Source: Paenibacillus sp. FSL R7-0337 (GTDB taxonomy: Bacteria > Bacillota > Bacilli > Paenibacillales > Paenibacillaceae). From it: a stretch of 64,000 bases of DNA. Where the stretch lies: NCBI RefSeq assembly GCF_037969875.1, contig NZ_CP150218.1, positions 5,518,001-5,582,000 of the forward strand, written 5' to 3'. The position numbers were made by a program, and so were the translations under genes. Shown one piece after another: positions 53,801-62,805 of this stretch (positions within the stretch are counted from its first letter, which is position 1; each line of letters begins with the position of its first letter). Below the pieces are notes generated by a model that was given only the letters and a program-made list of their open reading frames with translations, was not told the DNA's origin and did not search any database.

Positions 53801-55429
53801 GCAGGCGTGGGACTGATCTCGCCGCCGCCGCATCATGATATCTATTCTATTGAGGATCTGGCTGAGCTGATCTATGATCTGAAGAATGCCAATCCGCGTG
53901 CCAATATTAACGTGAAGCTCGTCTCCGAGGTTGGCGTAGGCACCATCGCCGCAGGTGTGGCGAAGGGCCGCGCTGATATTATCCTGATTAGCGGTTACGA
54001 CGGCGGTACCGGCGCTTCGCCGATGAACTCCATCCGTCATGCCGGACTGCCTTGGGAGCTCGGCCTGGCGGAGACCCACCAGACGCTGATGCTGAACAAT
54101 CTGCGCGACCGTGTCGTGCTGGAGACAGACGGCAAGATGCTCAGCGGGCGCGACCTCGCGGTAGCTGTTCTGCTGGGTGCTGAAGAATACGGCTTCGCTA
54201 CTGCACCTCTGGTAGCCGTAGGCTGCATCATGATGCGTGTTTGCCAGATGGACACCTGTCCAGTGGGCGTAGCGACCCAGAACCCTGAGCTTCGCAAGAA
54301 CTTCATGGGTGATCCGCAGCATGTGGTGAACTTCATGACCTTCGTGGCACAGGATCTGCGCGAGATTATGGCAGAGCTGGGCTTCCGGACGATTGAAGAG
54401 ATGGTCGGCCGTACCGATTGCCTGGATGCGGTTAAGGCATCCACACACTGGAAGAAGAAGGGCGTCGATCTGAGCAGCCTGCTGCACATTCCGGCTATGC
54501 CGGAAGGAAGCACACGCTTCCGCAGCAAGTTCCAGAACCACGGTCTGGAAGAGACCCTGGATATGACCCATCTGCTTGACATTGCTGCACCTGCGCTGGA
54601 ATCCGGCAAGGCGGTGGAAGCTTCCCTGCCGATCACGAACGTGAACCGTGCCGTGGGTACGATTCTCGGCAGTGAGCTGACGCGCAAATACGGCGCAGCC
54701 GGGTTGCCGGACGATACGATCCGGCTGCATTTCACCGGATCAGCGGGACAGAGTCTGGGCGCATTCGTGCCGAAGGGCGTCACCATTACCGTTGAAGGCG
54801 ACTCGAATGACTATGTCGGCAAAGGGCTGTCCGGAGGCAAGCTGATTATCCGGCCTTCGCGCAAGGCTACCTTCGCGGCAGAAGAGAATATCATCATCGG
54901 AAATACGGCGCTGTACGGAGCGACCGGCGGCGAAGCTTACGTGAGCGGCATTGCCGGTGAACGGTTCGCTGTCCGCAACTCCGGGGCGAATGTAGTCGTT
55001 GAAGGCGTGGGCGACCACGGCTGCGAATACATGACCGGCGGCCGTGTGGTTGTACTGGGTACAACGGGCCGTAACTTTGCAGCAGGGATGTCGGGCGGTA
55101 TCGCTTATGTATATGATCCTGACAATACCTTCATCAAACGCTGTAACCTGGAGATGGTGCTGCTGGAGCGGGTAGAGGAAGCGGACGAAATCGCTGAGCT
55201 GCATGCTATGATCAGCCGCCATACCCAGCATACAGACAGTAATGCGGGCCGGGCGATTCTGGATTCATGGGATGAGGCCCTGCCGAGATTTGCCCGTGTG
55301 ATTCCGAAGGATTACAAACGGATGCTGGAGCAGATCCGCAAGGTGGAGCAGAACGGTTTGACCGGCGAAGCTGCACTGATGGCTGCTTTTGAAGCGAATA
55401 TGCGTGAGCTTGCGCGTGTTGGCGGTTAA
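50834..55429 (+). CDS. gltB: Glutamate synthase large subunit
   Basis: The 1531-residue enzyme transfers the amide of glutamine to 2-oxoglutarate to give two glutamates, with electrons from the small subunit. A short propeptide precedes Cys22 (CGMGF), the N-terminal nucleophile of the class II amidotransferase domain (to about 430). The central domain (about 480-770) and the FMN-binding synthase domain (about 830-1210, with [10 protein letters not shown]) follow. Cysteines in [15 protein letters not shown] bind the [3Fe-4S] cluster, and the GXGXG beta-helix domain (about 1260-1480) comes last. ATG 50834 lies 9 nt after AGAGAGG. It is monocistronic with a terminator; gltD is not next to it. 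Confidence 0.96.
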   Translation: MRHTELPGKQGLYDPQFEKDACGMGFVAHIKGKPSHDIVSNALTMLFNMEHRGGQGSEPNSGDGAGIMLQIPHRFFAGEAAKLGFELPEPGHYGVGMIFLSHNEEIRARHEALLSEIIAEEGQQVLGYRDVPTFDEMLGKTAKAAKPYVRQVFIGRSEGIKDDLSFERKLYVIRKRAELAIRYGGAEEGESFYVPSLSCKKIVYKGMLTTVQVGQFYLDLQDETLESAIALVHSRFSTNTFPSWERAHPYRFMIHNGEINTLRGNVNWMHARQSLFKSEKFGEDISKVKPVVNPDGSDTAMFDNTFEFLYLSGRSLPHVAMMMVPEPWSNHDSMDEKKKAFYEYHSTLMEPWDGPAAMGFTDGVQIGAILDRNGLRPARYYVTKDDLIILSSEAGVLDIPAEDVLYKDRLRPGRMLLVDTKQGRIISDEEVKAEIASEQPYQEWLDEHLIGLDQLPDAPELPNPKHDNVQQLQQSFGYTFEDLRKVLEPMASTGAEAVGSMGYDSPLAVLSDRPQRLYNYFKQMFAQVTNPPIDAIREELVTSTATTIGPERNLLKAEPESCRQISLDSPILSNEDFAKIRHVRRAGFKSMSIPILFPAELGAEGLRIALDRMNEAADRVMGKGHNILILSDRGVDRENAAIPALLAVSSLHHHLIRSGTRTKVSILLESGEPREVHHYALLLGYGVSAVNPYLAFESLDDMISQGLLRGISHEKAVKNYIKAATKSVVKILSKMGISTIQSYRGAQIFEAVGLNSEFVDRYFTWTPSRIGGIGLEEVAQEALASHNRAFTDKDGNDRVLDSGGEYQWRSDGEEHLFNPQTIHLLQHSVRSGDYEMYKKYAALVQGESEKHQTLRSMLEFKSTNAPVSLDEVESAESIMKRFKTGAMSFGSISKEAHETLAIAMNRIGGKSNTGEGGEDPARFIPDANGDSRRSAIKQVASGRFGVTSNYLVNADEIQIKMAQGAKPGEGGQLPGRKVYPWVAEVRGSTAGVGLISPPPHHDIYSIEDLAELIYDLKNANPRANINVKLVSEVGVGTIAAGVAKGRADIILISGYDGGTGASPMNSIRHAGLPWELGLAETHQTLMLNNLRDRVVLETDGKMLSGRDLAVAVLLGAEEYGFATAPLVAVGCIMMRVCQMDTCPVGVATQNPELRKNFMGDPQHVVNFMTFVAQDLREIMAELGFRTIEEMVGRTDCLDAVKASTHWKKKGVDLSSLLHIPAMPEGSTRFRSKFQNHGLEETLDMTHLLDIAAPALESGKAVEASLPITNVNRAVGTILGSELTRKYGAAGLPDDTIRLHFTGSAGQSLGAFVPKGVTITVEGDSNDYVGKGLSGGKLIIRPSRKATFAAEENIIIGNTALYGATGGEAYVSGIAGERFAVRNSGANVVVEGVGDHGCEYMTGGRVVVLGTTGRNFAAGMSGGIAYVYDPDNTFIKRCNLEMVLLERVEEADEIAELHAMISRHTQHTDSNAGRAILDSWDEALPRFARVIPKDYKRMLEQIRKVEQNGLTGEAALMAAFEANMRELARVGG

Positions 55430-55485
55430 TGTTCTACATTTCATAAGTGATATGCTTCGGCATTGACGGAGCGCATTGCCAATTC

Positions 55486-55535
55486 AAGAGGCCACCTCTT
55501 TTCATTATGGAAAGAGGTGGCCTCTTATGTTTTTC
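55486..55535 (+). terminator. Rho-independent terminator after gltB
   Basis: AAGAGGCCACCTCTTT pairs perfectly with AAAGAGGTGGCCTCTT around a 9-nt loop, and TTTTT follows shortly. Confidence 0.9.
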
Positions 55536-55645
55536 TTACAGGAATTTAGGGTCTCGTCTGATGGTGATAAAGTATGCATAGAATTGTGGAGGATAAATGC
55601 TCCTTCATTTATCCACAGGATGCTGGCGCGAGGGTGAGCGGGGCA

Positions 55646-55855
55646 AATGTATGTGAAAACAGTACGTATTCGGTACACGCGCCCTGCGCTGGTCCAATGT
55701 AATCGGTTTTGCGATTACATTCCGCCCTCGCGCCCCGCGCTGGCCGATTATTGCGCTCGCACGCAGGCGTGTGTCCCGAATATACGTGAAAAACAGCATA
55801 CATTGCGCTCGCACGAGGGGGATGGCCCGAATGTATGCGAAAAACAGTATACATT
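55646..55855 (+). repeat. Cluster of four short palindromes
   Basis: Units at 55646-55670, 55696-55721, 55779-55804 and 55830-55855 share AATGTA or AATATA at one end, an A-rich core (GAAAAACA or its complement) and TACATT or TACGTATT at the other. The second unit has the core in the opposite orientation. GC-rich linkers such as GCGCTCGCAC recur between units. Spacing is irregular, and there are no uniform repeats or spacers of CRISPR type. Confidence 0.75.
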
Positions 55856-56059
55856 TGTGCTATCCCGTTCACCCGTTAGGATAATTTTGTGCCAAGCCGT
55901 TTCCACTTGCTTTCTATACTTTCCCTGCATTTCTTTCCTAATTTCAGGGAAAAGGGAAGGTGTGGTAAAATATATAAATGGTTGAAAATGGGTTGTTGAT
56001 GCACTGATAAGGTTAATAATAGCTTGAACTGAAAAAGACAATAATAAGATGGGAGTAAC

Positions 56060-56235
56060 GGAGGGGAAGTTTGGAACTGGAGGAGCGGTAGCGTCCGCCT
56101 GAAAGCTTTCCGCAGGAAAGCTCGCTTCGGAAGCATAAGCTAGGTTTGGCTTTCTACCGCTGAGACAGCAGTGTAAGGAGGAAATCCAAACTTAGGCAGC
56201 GGCCGGAAGTCCAAACATTTCCCGCAGTTACGACT
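56060..56235 (-). repeat. Interspersed repeat of about 170 bp, copy 2
   Basis: Reverse-orientation copy of 42209-42375. The conserved outer and right-hand blocks are kept; the central block differs and lacks the 14-bp hairpin arms of copy 1. Confidence 0.85.
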
Positions 56236-56331
56236 ACATCTAGATTAGAGTCTCTTCAGTTCTGCTATGATTATACCTTATCTTAAACCGCAAGCCTGTT
56301 TCACACCAAACCGACGAAAGGAAGTGAAGTT

Positions 56332-57258
56332 ATGCCGAATACGGCAGAAGTGGTGAAGCCCGTAGCCAGCCTGATGGGAGTCACCAAAAAGATCGGCTCC
56401 AAAACACTGATCAGCGACTTGACACTCGACATTCCACCCGGGCAAATCTTCGGATTCCTTGGGCCGAACGGAGCCGGTAAAACCACTACCATCCGTATGA
56501 TGGTAGGACTGATCTCCATTAGCCGCGGGGATATCCTGATCTGCGGACGAAGCATCAAAGACCATTTTGAAGAGGCCATAGCCAATGTGGGGGCCATCGT
56601 AGAGAATCCCGAAATGTACAAGTTCCTTACCGGATATCAGAATCTTCGCCAGTACGCCCGCATGGTGCCCGGCGTGACCAAAGAGCGCATCAATGAAGTA
56701 GTGGAGCTGGTCGGCCTCAGCCAGCGGATCAATGACCGGGTCAAGACCTATTCATTAGGGATGAGACAGCGGCTGGGGGTGGCCCAGGCTCTGCTGCACC
56801 GGCCGAAGCTGCTGATTCTGGACGAGCCGACCAACGGACTGGACCCGCAGGGTATCCGCGAGCTGCGTGATTATCTGCGCAAGCTGTGTCAGACCGAGGG
56901 GACAAGCGTTTTTGTCTCCAGTCACCTGCTGTCTGAGATGGAGCTGATGTGCGATAGTGTGGCGATTATCCAGAACGGACGCCTGATCGATGTGAAGCAG
57001 CTTAAGACGGTTGGGGATGCAGCGGTACCGGTAAGCCAGACGTTCTTCGAGGTCGATAACCCTGAGGCTGCACTGGCGCAGATCGGCCAAGGCGTAATCA
57101 TGGAAGGTGGAATAGCGGTGGAGGCGGTTCGGGAGGAGATTGCCGAGCTGAATGCCAAGCTGGTAGCTGCCGGGATTAAGGTCTACAGCATCAAGGCGCT
57201 GTCCCGTTCGCTTGAAGATCAATTCTTGGAAATTACAGGAGGTGAAGGCATTGGGTGA
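56332..57258 (+). CDS. ABC transporter ATP-binding protein (ABC-2/BcrA-like)
   Basis: The 308-residue ATPase has Walker A GPNGAGKTTT, the Q-loop region VENPEMYKFLTGYQNL, signature YSLGMRQRLG, Walker B LLILDEPTNGLDP and a C-terminal extension of about 80 residues. This BcrA/LolD-unlike group energises exporters of lipids, peptides or antibiotics. ATG 56332 lies behind AAAGGAAG. It overlaps the permease start by 8 nt, so the two are co-translated. The substrate is not predictable. Confidence 0.9.
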   Translation: MPNTAEVVKPVASLMGVTKKIGSKTLISDLTLDIPPGQIFGFLGPNGAGKTTTIRMMVGLISISRGDILICGRSIKDHFEEAIANVGAIVENPEMYKFLTGYQNLRQYARMVPGVTKERINEVVELVGLSQRINDRVKTYSLGMRQRLGVAQALLHRPKLLILDEPTNGLDPQGIRELRDYLRKLCQTEGTSVFVSSHLLSEMELMCDSVAIIQNGRLIDVKQLKTVGDAAVPVSQTFFEVDNPEAALAQIGQGVIMEGGIAVEAVREEIAELNAKLVAAGIKVYSIKALSRSLEDQFLEITGGEGIG

Positions 57259-58039
57259 GTTCGCTTCTCTCATACATAATGAGAATATCAAAATATTCAG
57301 ACGTCTGCGGACATGGATTATGCTGATTCTTCTGGCGCTGATGAGTGCGCTGTTTCCGGCGCTGGTTCACTTCACCACGAATGGCAGCGATGTAGTCGGG
57401 TTATGGGACAGCTTTCGGACCACCGTAGCCATCGCTTTTTTCCTAAATACCATCTTCACAGCCTTAGTGGCTGCCGACTCCGTAGCGGGCGAATTCACCT
57501 GGGGAACGATTAAGCTGCTGCTGATCCGCCCTTGGAGCCGCTCCAAGATTCTGCTCTCGAAATATATCTCGCTGGTTATCTTCAGCCTTGTCAGCACGGG
57601 CGTGCTGATCCTATTCGGCTATGGCTCTGCCTTCATTTTCTCTTCATCAACTGCAGGAAATGCAGGGGACATGGTGATGGGCTGGGGGCCAGGGGAATAT
57701 GTCTTCATGCTGATTCTGTGCAGCTACATTGAGCTGTTCCTGACAGCAGCCATTGCCTTCATGATCTCCAGCGTGTTCCGTTCCAGTGGCCTTGCGATTG
57801 TACTGTCGCTGTCGATCATGTTCACCAAGGATATCTTTATCGCCATCTTCAACCCTGACCGGTATGAGTGGGCGAACTATCTGATTTTTGCCCATATGAA
57901 TCTTAGCAATTATGTGGTGTCGGATACCGGTCCCGGAGGAGCGACGCTGTGGTTCGCGATTGCCGTCCTGGCTGTGTATTATGTTGTATTCATGGCGGTA
58001 TCATGGATTGTGTTCCGTAAAAGGGATGTAGCAGCGTAA
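57251..58039 (+). CDS. ABC-2 type transporter permease
   Basis: The 262-residue membrane protein has six helices and the SVAGEFTWGTIKLLLIRPWSR motif (key VAGEFTWGTIK) after helix 2, typical of ABC-2 permeases such as BcrB. TTG 57251 has AGGAGGTGA 6-8 nt upstream and overlaps the end of the ATPase gene. It forms an exporter with that ATPase. No immunity or biosynthesis gene lies beside it. Confidence 0.88.
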   Translation: MGEFASLIHNENIKIFRRLRTWIMLILLALMSALFPALVHFTTNGSDVVGLWDSFRTTVAIAFFLNTIFTALVAADSVAGEFTWGTIKLLLIRPWSRSKILLSKYISLVIFSLVSTGVLILFGYGSAFIFSSSTAGNAGDMVMGWGPGEYVFMLILCSYIELFLTAAIAFMISSVFRSSGLAIVLSLSIMFTKDIFIAIFNPDRYEWANYLIFAHMNLSNYVVSDTGPGGATLWFAIAVLAVYYVVFMAVSWIVFRKRDVAA

Positions 58040-58090
58040 GTAGCAAGATAGGGCTGGCCAGTGGAGCCGTACAGACTGAGTGCTTGCGGC

Positions 58091-58540
58091 TCATGCGCCC
58101 TCCAGCTTACTCTGCTTGCCGTCTCTGCGCTTGGCTGCAGTCTTCTTGGCAGTGACCGTATGCAGCCCGCCCGCTGTCTCAGGGGCGGGCTGTTCGGTCA
58201 TAGCCACAGCCCCGTTCAGCAGGCTGCCTTCCGAAATGCTCAGGGAACCGGCGGCAATATTGCCGTGCAGCTGTCCCGTTCCGGTGAGAATAAGCTTCCG
58301 CTGGGCGGTTACGTCTCCATAAACCTTGCCGGCGATAATAATCTCCTGCGCTTCAATGCTGGAGTGGACGGTGCCTTGCTCACCAACCGTCACAGTACCC
58401 TCACATAGAATCTCCCCGCTGAAGTTCCCTTCAATCCGCAGGTTCGTATCGCAATGCACTTTCCCTTCAAGCGTGCCGCCATGTCCGATCAGCGAGTCGG
58501 TTGACCTCAGCGAAGCACCCTGCTTACGTCTGTTCCACAT
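58091..58540 (-). CDS. Bactofilin (polymer-forming cytoskeletal protein)
   Basis: The 149-residue protein has a central bactofilin domain (about 17-112) of regularly spaced beta-helix turns, for instance GGTLEGKVHCDTNLRIEG and GKVYGDVTAQRKL. A basic disordered C-terminus follows. Bactofilins form membrane-associated filaments that position envelope enzymes. ATG 58540 lies behind AAGGAGG. It starts 28 nt after the stop of an M23 peptidase gene, a conserved pairing in many bacteria. Confidence 0.92.
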   Translation of the reverse strand: MWNRRKQGASLRSTDSLIGHGGTLEGKVHCDTNLRIEGNFSGEILCEGTVTVGEQGTVHSSIEAQEIIIAGKVYGDVTAQRKLILTGTGQLHGNIAAGSLSISEGSLLNGAVAMTEQPAPETAGGLHTVTAKKTAAKRRDGKQSKLEGA

Positions 58541-58568
58541 TCCCGCATTCCTCCTTATATTCTTGAAC

Positions 58569-59846
58569 TTATAAAGGCTTAACATAATTGAGCGGATTCA
58601 CCGGCTTGTTCTGCTTCACGACCTGAAAATGCAGATGGGGGCCCGTGCTGCGCCCGGTGCTGCCCAGCATGCCGATCTGCTCCCCTTTGCCGACCCGCTC
58701 ACCGGGGGTGACCGTCATCTGGTTCAAATGCATGTACCAGGTCTCCAGTCCATTGTCATGCTTGATTATGATGTATTTGCCCCGGGCTCCCATTTGTTCT
58801 GCAGAGGTAACCACGCCGCCCAGTGCCGCGTATACTGCATCTCCGATATTTCCCGCAATATCAATCCCGGAATGATAAGCAGAGACACCCTTGAAAGGAT
58901 CGGAGCGGTAACCGAAGCTGGAGGTGATGACCTTCGAGCCGGTAGGCCACATCACGGCCCGCGCCAGCCGGGCTTGCTTCTCCTGGGCTTGTTTTGCCTG
59001 AAACTCCGCTCTTGTTTTGTGTGCCTTCTCGGCCTGTGTAATCGTGCTTGAGATACTGCCAATCATCTCATCCATGATGGTGTGGATCTCCTCGAAGTCG
59101 TCCTTTGTCTCCTCAACCAGCCGCTGCGGATCATTCTCGTAGACGGCGACATATTCACCGCCGACCTGCGGATTCGCAGGCAGGCTTAGTGCTGTAGCAG
59201 CAGCCCTGATCCGGAAGTTGACGGCAGGCGATACGGCGGCAGAGAGAGCTTCCGGCTGTTCCTGGATGAACGGGCCGGCGCTTAAGCGGCTGATCTTGCC
59301 ATAGCTTCCGGCAGCAGCAGCCCCGGCTCCGGTATCAGGCAAGTTCGCCACTACCGGCTGGCTGCCTTTGAAGGAAGCTGCTGAGGTTGACGTATCCGCG
59401 TTGTAGGTCTTGGCGCCAGCATTTTCAGTGCGGATAGCCTCACTAGAACCGCTACCGGCAGCAGAAGAGGTGGTCTCCTTGTTGATCAGTGATTGCAGCT
59501 GCTCTTCCAGCTCAGTCACACTCTTCAGCTTGTCTTTAATGCTCTCCGCTTCCTCCGAGAGCTCGCTTACCTGGCCGCGCAGCTGCTGTAGCGCTTGTTC
59601 CTTATCTGCAACCTTCAGCTCCATGCGGATATTGGTCAGTGATAAGGCGGCCGCTTCGGCCTCCAGCTCGGCGATCGACCGGGAAGCATGGATATGCATG
59701 GAGGTGACCAGACTGGAGAGGGACAGAGCGGCTGCAGCAGGCAGCGCCAGAGCGAAGGGCTTCGACATTTGCAGCTGCTTCACAGGCCGTCCGGCCTCAC
59801 GCATAACGAGCAGCGTAATCTTTTTCTGACTGGGCTGACTCTTCAT
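58569..59846 (-). CDS. M23 family metallopeptidase with coiled coil
   Basis: The 425-residue protein has an N-terminal cytosolic stretch, one membrane helix (about 30-50) and a long coiled coil (about 55-140). An Ala/Ser-rich linker, a second helical part (about 245-300) and a C-terminal M23 LytM domain (about 315-422) follow. Zinc ligands are visible: HSGIDIAG (His and Asp) and HLHFQV (HxH). Such proteins cut peptidoglycan cross-bridges or regulate other hydrolases. It is the first gene of an operon with the bactofilin, which suggests filament-guided wall remodelling. Confidence 0.92.
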   Translation of the reverse strand: MKSQPSQKKITLLVMREAGRPVKQLQMSKPFALALPAAAALSLSSLVTSMHIHASRSIAELEAEAAALSLTNIRMELKVADKEQALQQLRGQVSELSEEAESIKDKLKSVTELEEQLQSLINKETTSSAAGSGSSEAIRTENAGAKTYNADTSTSAASFKGSQPVVANLPDTGAGAAAAGSYGKISRLSAGPFIQEQPEALSAAVSPAVNFRIRAAATALSLPANPQVGGEYVAVYENDPQRLVEETKDDFEEIHTIMDEMIGSISSTITQAEKAHKTRAEFQAKQAQEKQARLARAVMWPTGSKVITSSFGYRSDPFKGVSAYHSGIDIAGNIGDAVYAALGGVVTSAEQMGARGKYIIIKHDNGLETWYMHLNQMTVTPGERVGKGEQIGMLGSTGRSTGPHLHFQVVKQNKPVNPLNYVKPL

Positions 59847-60122
59847 AACGTCTCCTTACTGCGGCCATGGCAGCCGCTTGGTATGAACTGACTGAAACAA
59901 CTGTCGGGGTGCAGGGGGCTTATCCGATTCGTCCTACTACTCTATGTATTCCATAACTAAGGTGAACATGACAACGGTTTACTTGAATAAAGAAGGAGAG
60001 TTAAGGCAAAACCTGTAGTAAGCGCAGGCTTCTGCCGTGGCAGATTCCTCATGAAAGTTAGTAAGTACCGTCTATGCCCGCAGAGATAGTAAGAGTTCAT
60101 TCAGTTAATCAGGAGGCCTGGA

Positions 60123-61553
60123 ATGAGAATATTTGCCGTTATCTTGTGTCTTTTTATTGTGCAGCTTGCCATTATTACCGCTTCCGAATTCCGCCGTCCG
60201 CAGCGGGCACTTGCCTGGATATGTATTACCTTCTGCTGCCCGCCGCTGGGCCTGCTGTTCTACTATTTCCTGGGCCGTGATTACTGGCAGAGCCGCAAGC
60301 TTGGCAACCGGTGCGTCTCTCTGCTGCGGGAAATCCGCATTCATGTTACCGGCAAGATTCATAAGGTCAAGCAGGTGGAGGATACCGGCAACCCCGGATT
60401 TGAACACCGCCCTGAGCTGCTGCACCTGTTCTCGGGACTGGCGGACAGTCCGGTTACAAGCCATAACCGGTGTGAAGTGTTGTCCAGCGCGCAGGCAGCG
60501 TATAAGTCCATGCTGGAGGTGATGGAGGGTGCGCAGGAGCATATCCACATGGAATTTTATATTTTCCGGGAGGACGAGATCGGCCGGCAGTTCCAGGAGC
60601 TGATGATCCGCAAGGTACGCCAGGGGGTGAGGGTGCGCCTGCTGTGCGATGGACTGGGAAGCCACAAACTAAGCCGGGGTTTTGTGAATACACTGAAGAA
60701 CGCGGGAGTGCAGGTCTATTTTTTTCTGCCTCTGCTAACTGCACTGCCGGACCGCCGCTTCAACTACCGCAATCACCGGAAGATTCTGGTGGTGGACGGA
60801 TTGATCGGATTCACCGGAGGAATGAACATAGGCGATGATTACCTGGGCAAAAATCCGGAAATGGGCTACTGGCGGGATACGCATCTACGACTTGAAGGGG
60901 ATGCCGTTTATCAGCTGCAATATGTGTTTCTCAAGGACTGGCGGCTGGCAGCCGGGGATATTATCAGCCATCCGCGCTTCTTCCCGGATCATAACTGTAG
61001 CGGTAGGGAGGCTGTACAGATTGTCGCGAGCGGGCCGGATGCGGCCATAGATGCTACCCAGGAGATGTATTTCGCTTCTATTTGCGCTGCAAGGCAGCGG
61101 ATCTGGATGACCTCACCGTATTTCATCCCCGATCCTGCGATAAGCAGGGCGCTGAAGAATGCGGTTCTTAGCGGAGTGGATGTGAGGATCATTATCCCGG
61201 CGAAGCCGGATAACAAGCTGGTCTATTATGCCACGCTGTCGTATCTGGAGAATCTGCAGGACGCAGGCGTGAAATTTTACCGATATACCAGAGGGTTCAT
61301 GCATGCCAAGGTAATGATTATCGACAGCCTGCTGGCCACCGTCGGCAGTGCCAATCTGGACATGCGCAGCTTCTATTCCAACTTTGAGCTGACGGCGGTG
61401 CTGCTCCGTCCGGAGATGATTTCAGAGCTGGCTGAGGATTTCAGCAGAGACCAGGAGCAGAGTGAATTCATCGATCCGAAAAAGTTCCGGGAGCGCAGTC
61501 GTAATGTCAAACGCATAGAAAGTCTGTGTCAGCTCTTATCGCCGCTATTATGA
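60123..61553 (+). CDS. cls: Cardiolipin synthase
   Basis: The 476-residue membrane enzyme condenses two phosphatidylglycerols to cardiolipin and glycerol. Two N-terminal helices (about 3-23 and 33-52; PLDc_N) are followed by two phospholipase D domains with the HKD motifs HRKILVVD and HAKVMIID, each followed by the usual Gly/Ser-Asn segment (GFTGGMNIGDDY and GSANLDMRS). ATG 60123 lies behind AGGAGG. It is monocistronic. Confidence 0.94.
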   Translation: MRIFAVILCLFIVQLAIITASEFRRPQRALAWICITFCCPPLGLLFYYFLGRDYWQSRKLGNRCVSLLREIRIHVTGKIHKVKQVEDTGNPGFEHRPELLHLFSGLADSPVTSHNRCEVLSSAQAAYKSMLEVMEGAQEHIHMEFYIFREDEIGRQFQELMIRKVRQGVRVRLLCDGLGSHKLSRGFVNTLKNAGVQVYFFLPLLTALPDRRFNYRNHRKILVVDGLIGFTGGMNIGDDYLGKNPEMGYWRDTHLRLEGDAVYQLQYVFLKDWRLAAGDIISHPRFFPDHNCSGREAVQIVASGPDAAIDATQEMYFASICAARQRIWMTSPYFIPDPAISRALKNAVLSGVDVRIIIPAKPDNKLVYYATLSYLENLQDAGVKFYRYTRGFMHAKVMIIDSLLATVGSANLDMRSFYSNFELTAVLLRPEMISELAEDFSRDQEQSEFIDPKKFRERSRNVKRIESLCQLLSPLL

Positions 61554-61624
61554 CAGAAAAGATGGCGGAAGCATCGATTATCGAAGGTTATATCAATTTA
61601 TATGCGTTATTTGACTTTCCTTTA

Positions 61625-61633
61625 TGATATAAT
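61625..61633 (+). promoter_or_regulatory. Extended -10 promoter of the YitT gene
   Basis: TGATATAAT fits the extended -10 element TGNTATAAT. A TTGACT lies only 11 nt upstream and cannot serve as a normal -35 element. Confidence 0.5.
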
Positions 61634-61720
61634 GGAAATATAAGAAGAACAGGGGAGAAGGCACGACTGTACGTTCGCTTTCGTAAGCTTCTTAGATATA
61701 CTATTTATAGGGGGAGTTCT

Positions 61721-62629
61721 ATGACTGTAAGCCAACATATCTTTACGAGTGAAGAACAGAAGAAGCCGCAGAAGTCCGGAGTATTTAAGACGGCAAGATT
61801 GGCCCAGCGGATTGTGATGATTGTCATCGGAGCGGCCATGATGTCTGTTGCGCTTGAGATTTTTCTTGTTCCCAATAAGTTGATTGATGGCGGAATCACC
61901 GGTATTTCCATTATGTTGTCCCATATTTTCAATATACCGCTCGGTATACTATTGACCCTGCTTAACCTGCCGTTCCTGGTTATCGGGTATAAGCAGATCG
62001 GTAAGACATTTGCCTTATCTACTCTATTCGCTGTCATTGTAATGTCCATCGGTACCCAGTTGCTCCATCCTGTTCATCCCATTACGGTTGAGCCGCTGCT
62101 GGCAGCAGTATTCGGAGGGGTCATTCTCGGCGTTGGGGTTGGACTCGTTGTCCGTTATGGCGGATCGCTTGACGGTACTGAGATTGTAGCCATTCTTGTG
62201 TCCAAGAGGCTTCCGTTCTCTGTAGGGGAAGTTGTTATGTTCTTCAACCTGTTCATTCTGTCCGGCGCAGGCTTTGTGTTCGGCTGGAATAATGCGATGT
62301 TCTCCCTGATTGCGTATTACATTGCTTTCAAACTGATCGATATTACACTTGAAGGCTTGGACCAGTCCAAGTCAGTATGGATTATCAGCGATAAATTCCG
62401 TGATATCGGCGAAGCCCTGACGGAGCGTCTGGGGCGCGGAGTGACTTATCTTGATGGTGAAGGCGGATTCTCCGGTGACAACAAGAAAGTGATCTTTGTA
62501 GTCATCACCCGCTTGGAAGAAGCGAAGCTTAAGTCGATTGTAGAGGATTGGGATTCCGACGCGTTCATCGCCATCGGCAATATCCATGATGTTAAGGGCG
62601 GCCGCTTCAAGAAAAAAGCAATTCATTAG
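61721..62629 (+). CDS. YitT family membrane protein
   Basis: The 302-residue protein has five to six membrane helices in the YitT/DUF161 region (about 28-215; LEIFLVPNKLIDGGITGISIM is typical, key residues PNKLIDGGITG). A cytosolic DUF2179 domain follows (about 220-298; LDGEGGFSGDNKKVIFVVI pattern). The family is common in Bacillales and its transported substrate is not settled. GGGGGAG precedes ATG 61721. Confidence 0.92.
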   Translation: MTVSQHIFTSEEQKKPQKSGVFKTARLAQRIVMIVIGAAMMSVALEIFLVPNKLIDGGITGISIMLSHIFNIPLGILLTLLNLPFLVIGYKQIGKTFALSTLFAVIVMSIGTQLLHPVHPITVEPLLAAVFGGVILGVGVGLVVRYGGSLDGTEIVAILVSKRLPFSVGEVVMFFNLFILSGAGFVFGWNNAMFSLIAYYIAFKLIDITLEGLDQSKSVWIISDKFRDIGEALTERLGRGVTYLDGEGGFSGDNKKVIFVVITRLEEAKLKSIVEDWDSDAFIAIGNIHDVKGGRFKKKAIH

Positions 62630-62772
62630 CATTAGCGTCACCGGCCCAGCCGTAACGCTTTCGAAGGAAGGTATACTTACGAACGACAGAGTAACCCATA
62701 CGGCGGTTCTGACTTGCTGCGCCGTATTCCCATATATAATACCTTTCGTCCTGATTGAGGAGGAAGCCAGAT

Positions 62773-62805
62773 AAGCCCGCAGCCTGAGAAGGCATTTGCG
62801 GGCTT
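62773..62805 (-). terminator. Terminator of the LigD polymerase gene
   Basis: AAGCCCGCA pairs with TGCGGGCTT around a 15-nt loop. It overlaps the stop codon of the minus-strand gene; T residues lie on the minus-strand side only weakly. Confidence 0.55.

Larger units (their letters stand above)
55536..56331 (+). other. Gene-free region of about 800 bp with repeats
   Basis: No supported gene. The left part holds a cluster of four palindromes (55646-55855), a 13-nt match GCCGTTTCCACTT to the end of the 98-bp repeats occurs near 55890, and the right part holds interspersed repeat copy 2 (56060-56235). The last 90 nt lead to the ABC transporter gene with AAAGGAAG as ribosome site. Confidence 0.7.

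Noticed and set aside
52601-54786. Several antisense open frames inside gltB
   Set aside because: gltB is intact with all catalytic motifs; the antisense products show no family features.
55646-55855. CRISPR array
   Set aside because: Repeats are divergent, one is inverted, spacing is irregular and no cas genes are present.
55647-55985. A 112-codon frame over the palindrome cluster
   Set aside because: It runs through the repeated palindromes in several phases, with no ribosome site and no sensible composition.
61611-61633. TTGACT with TATAAT as a normal promoter for the YitT gene
   Set aside because: The spacing is only 11 nt. The extended -10 alone is the more credible element.
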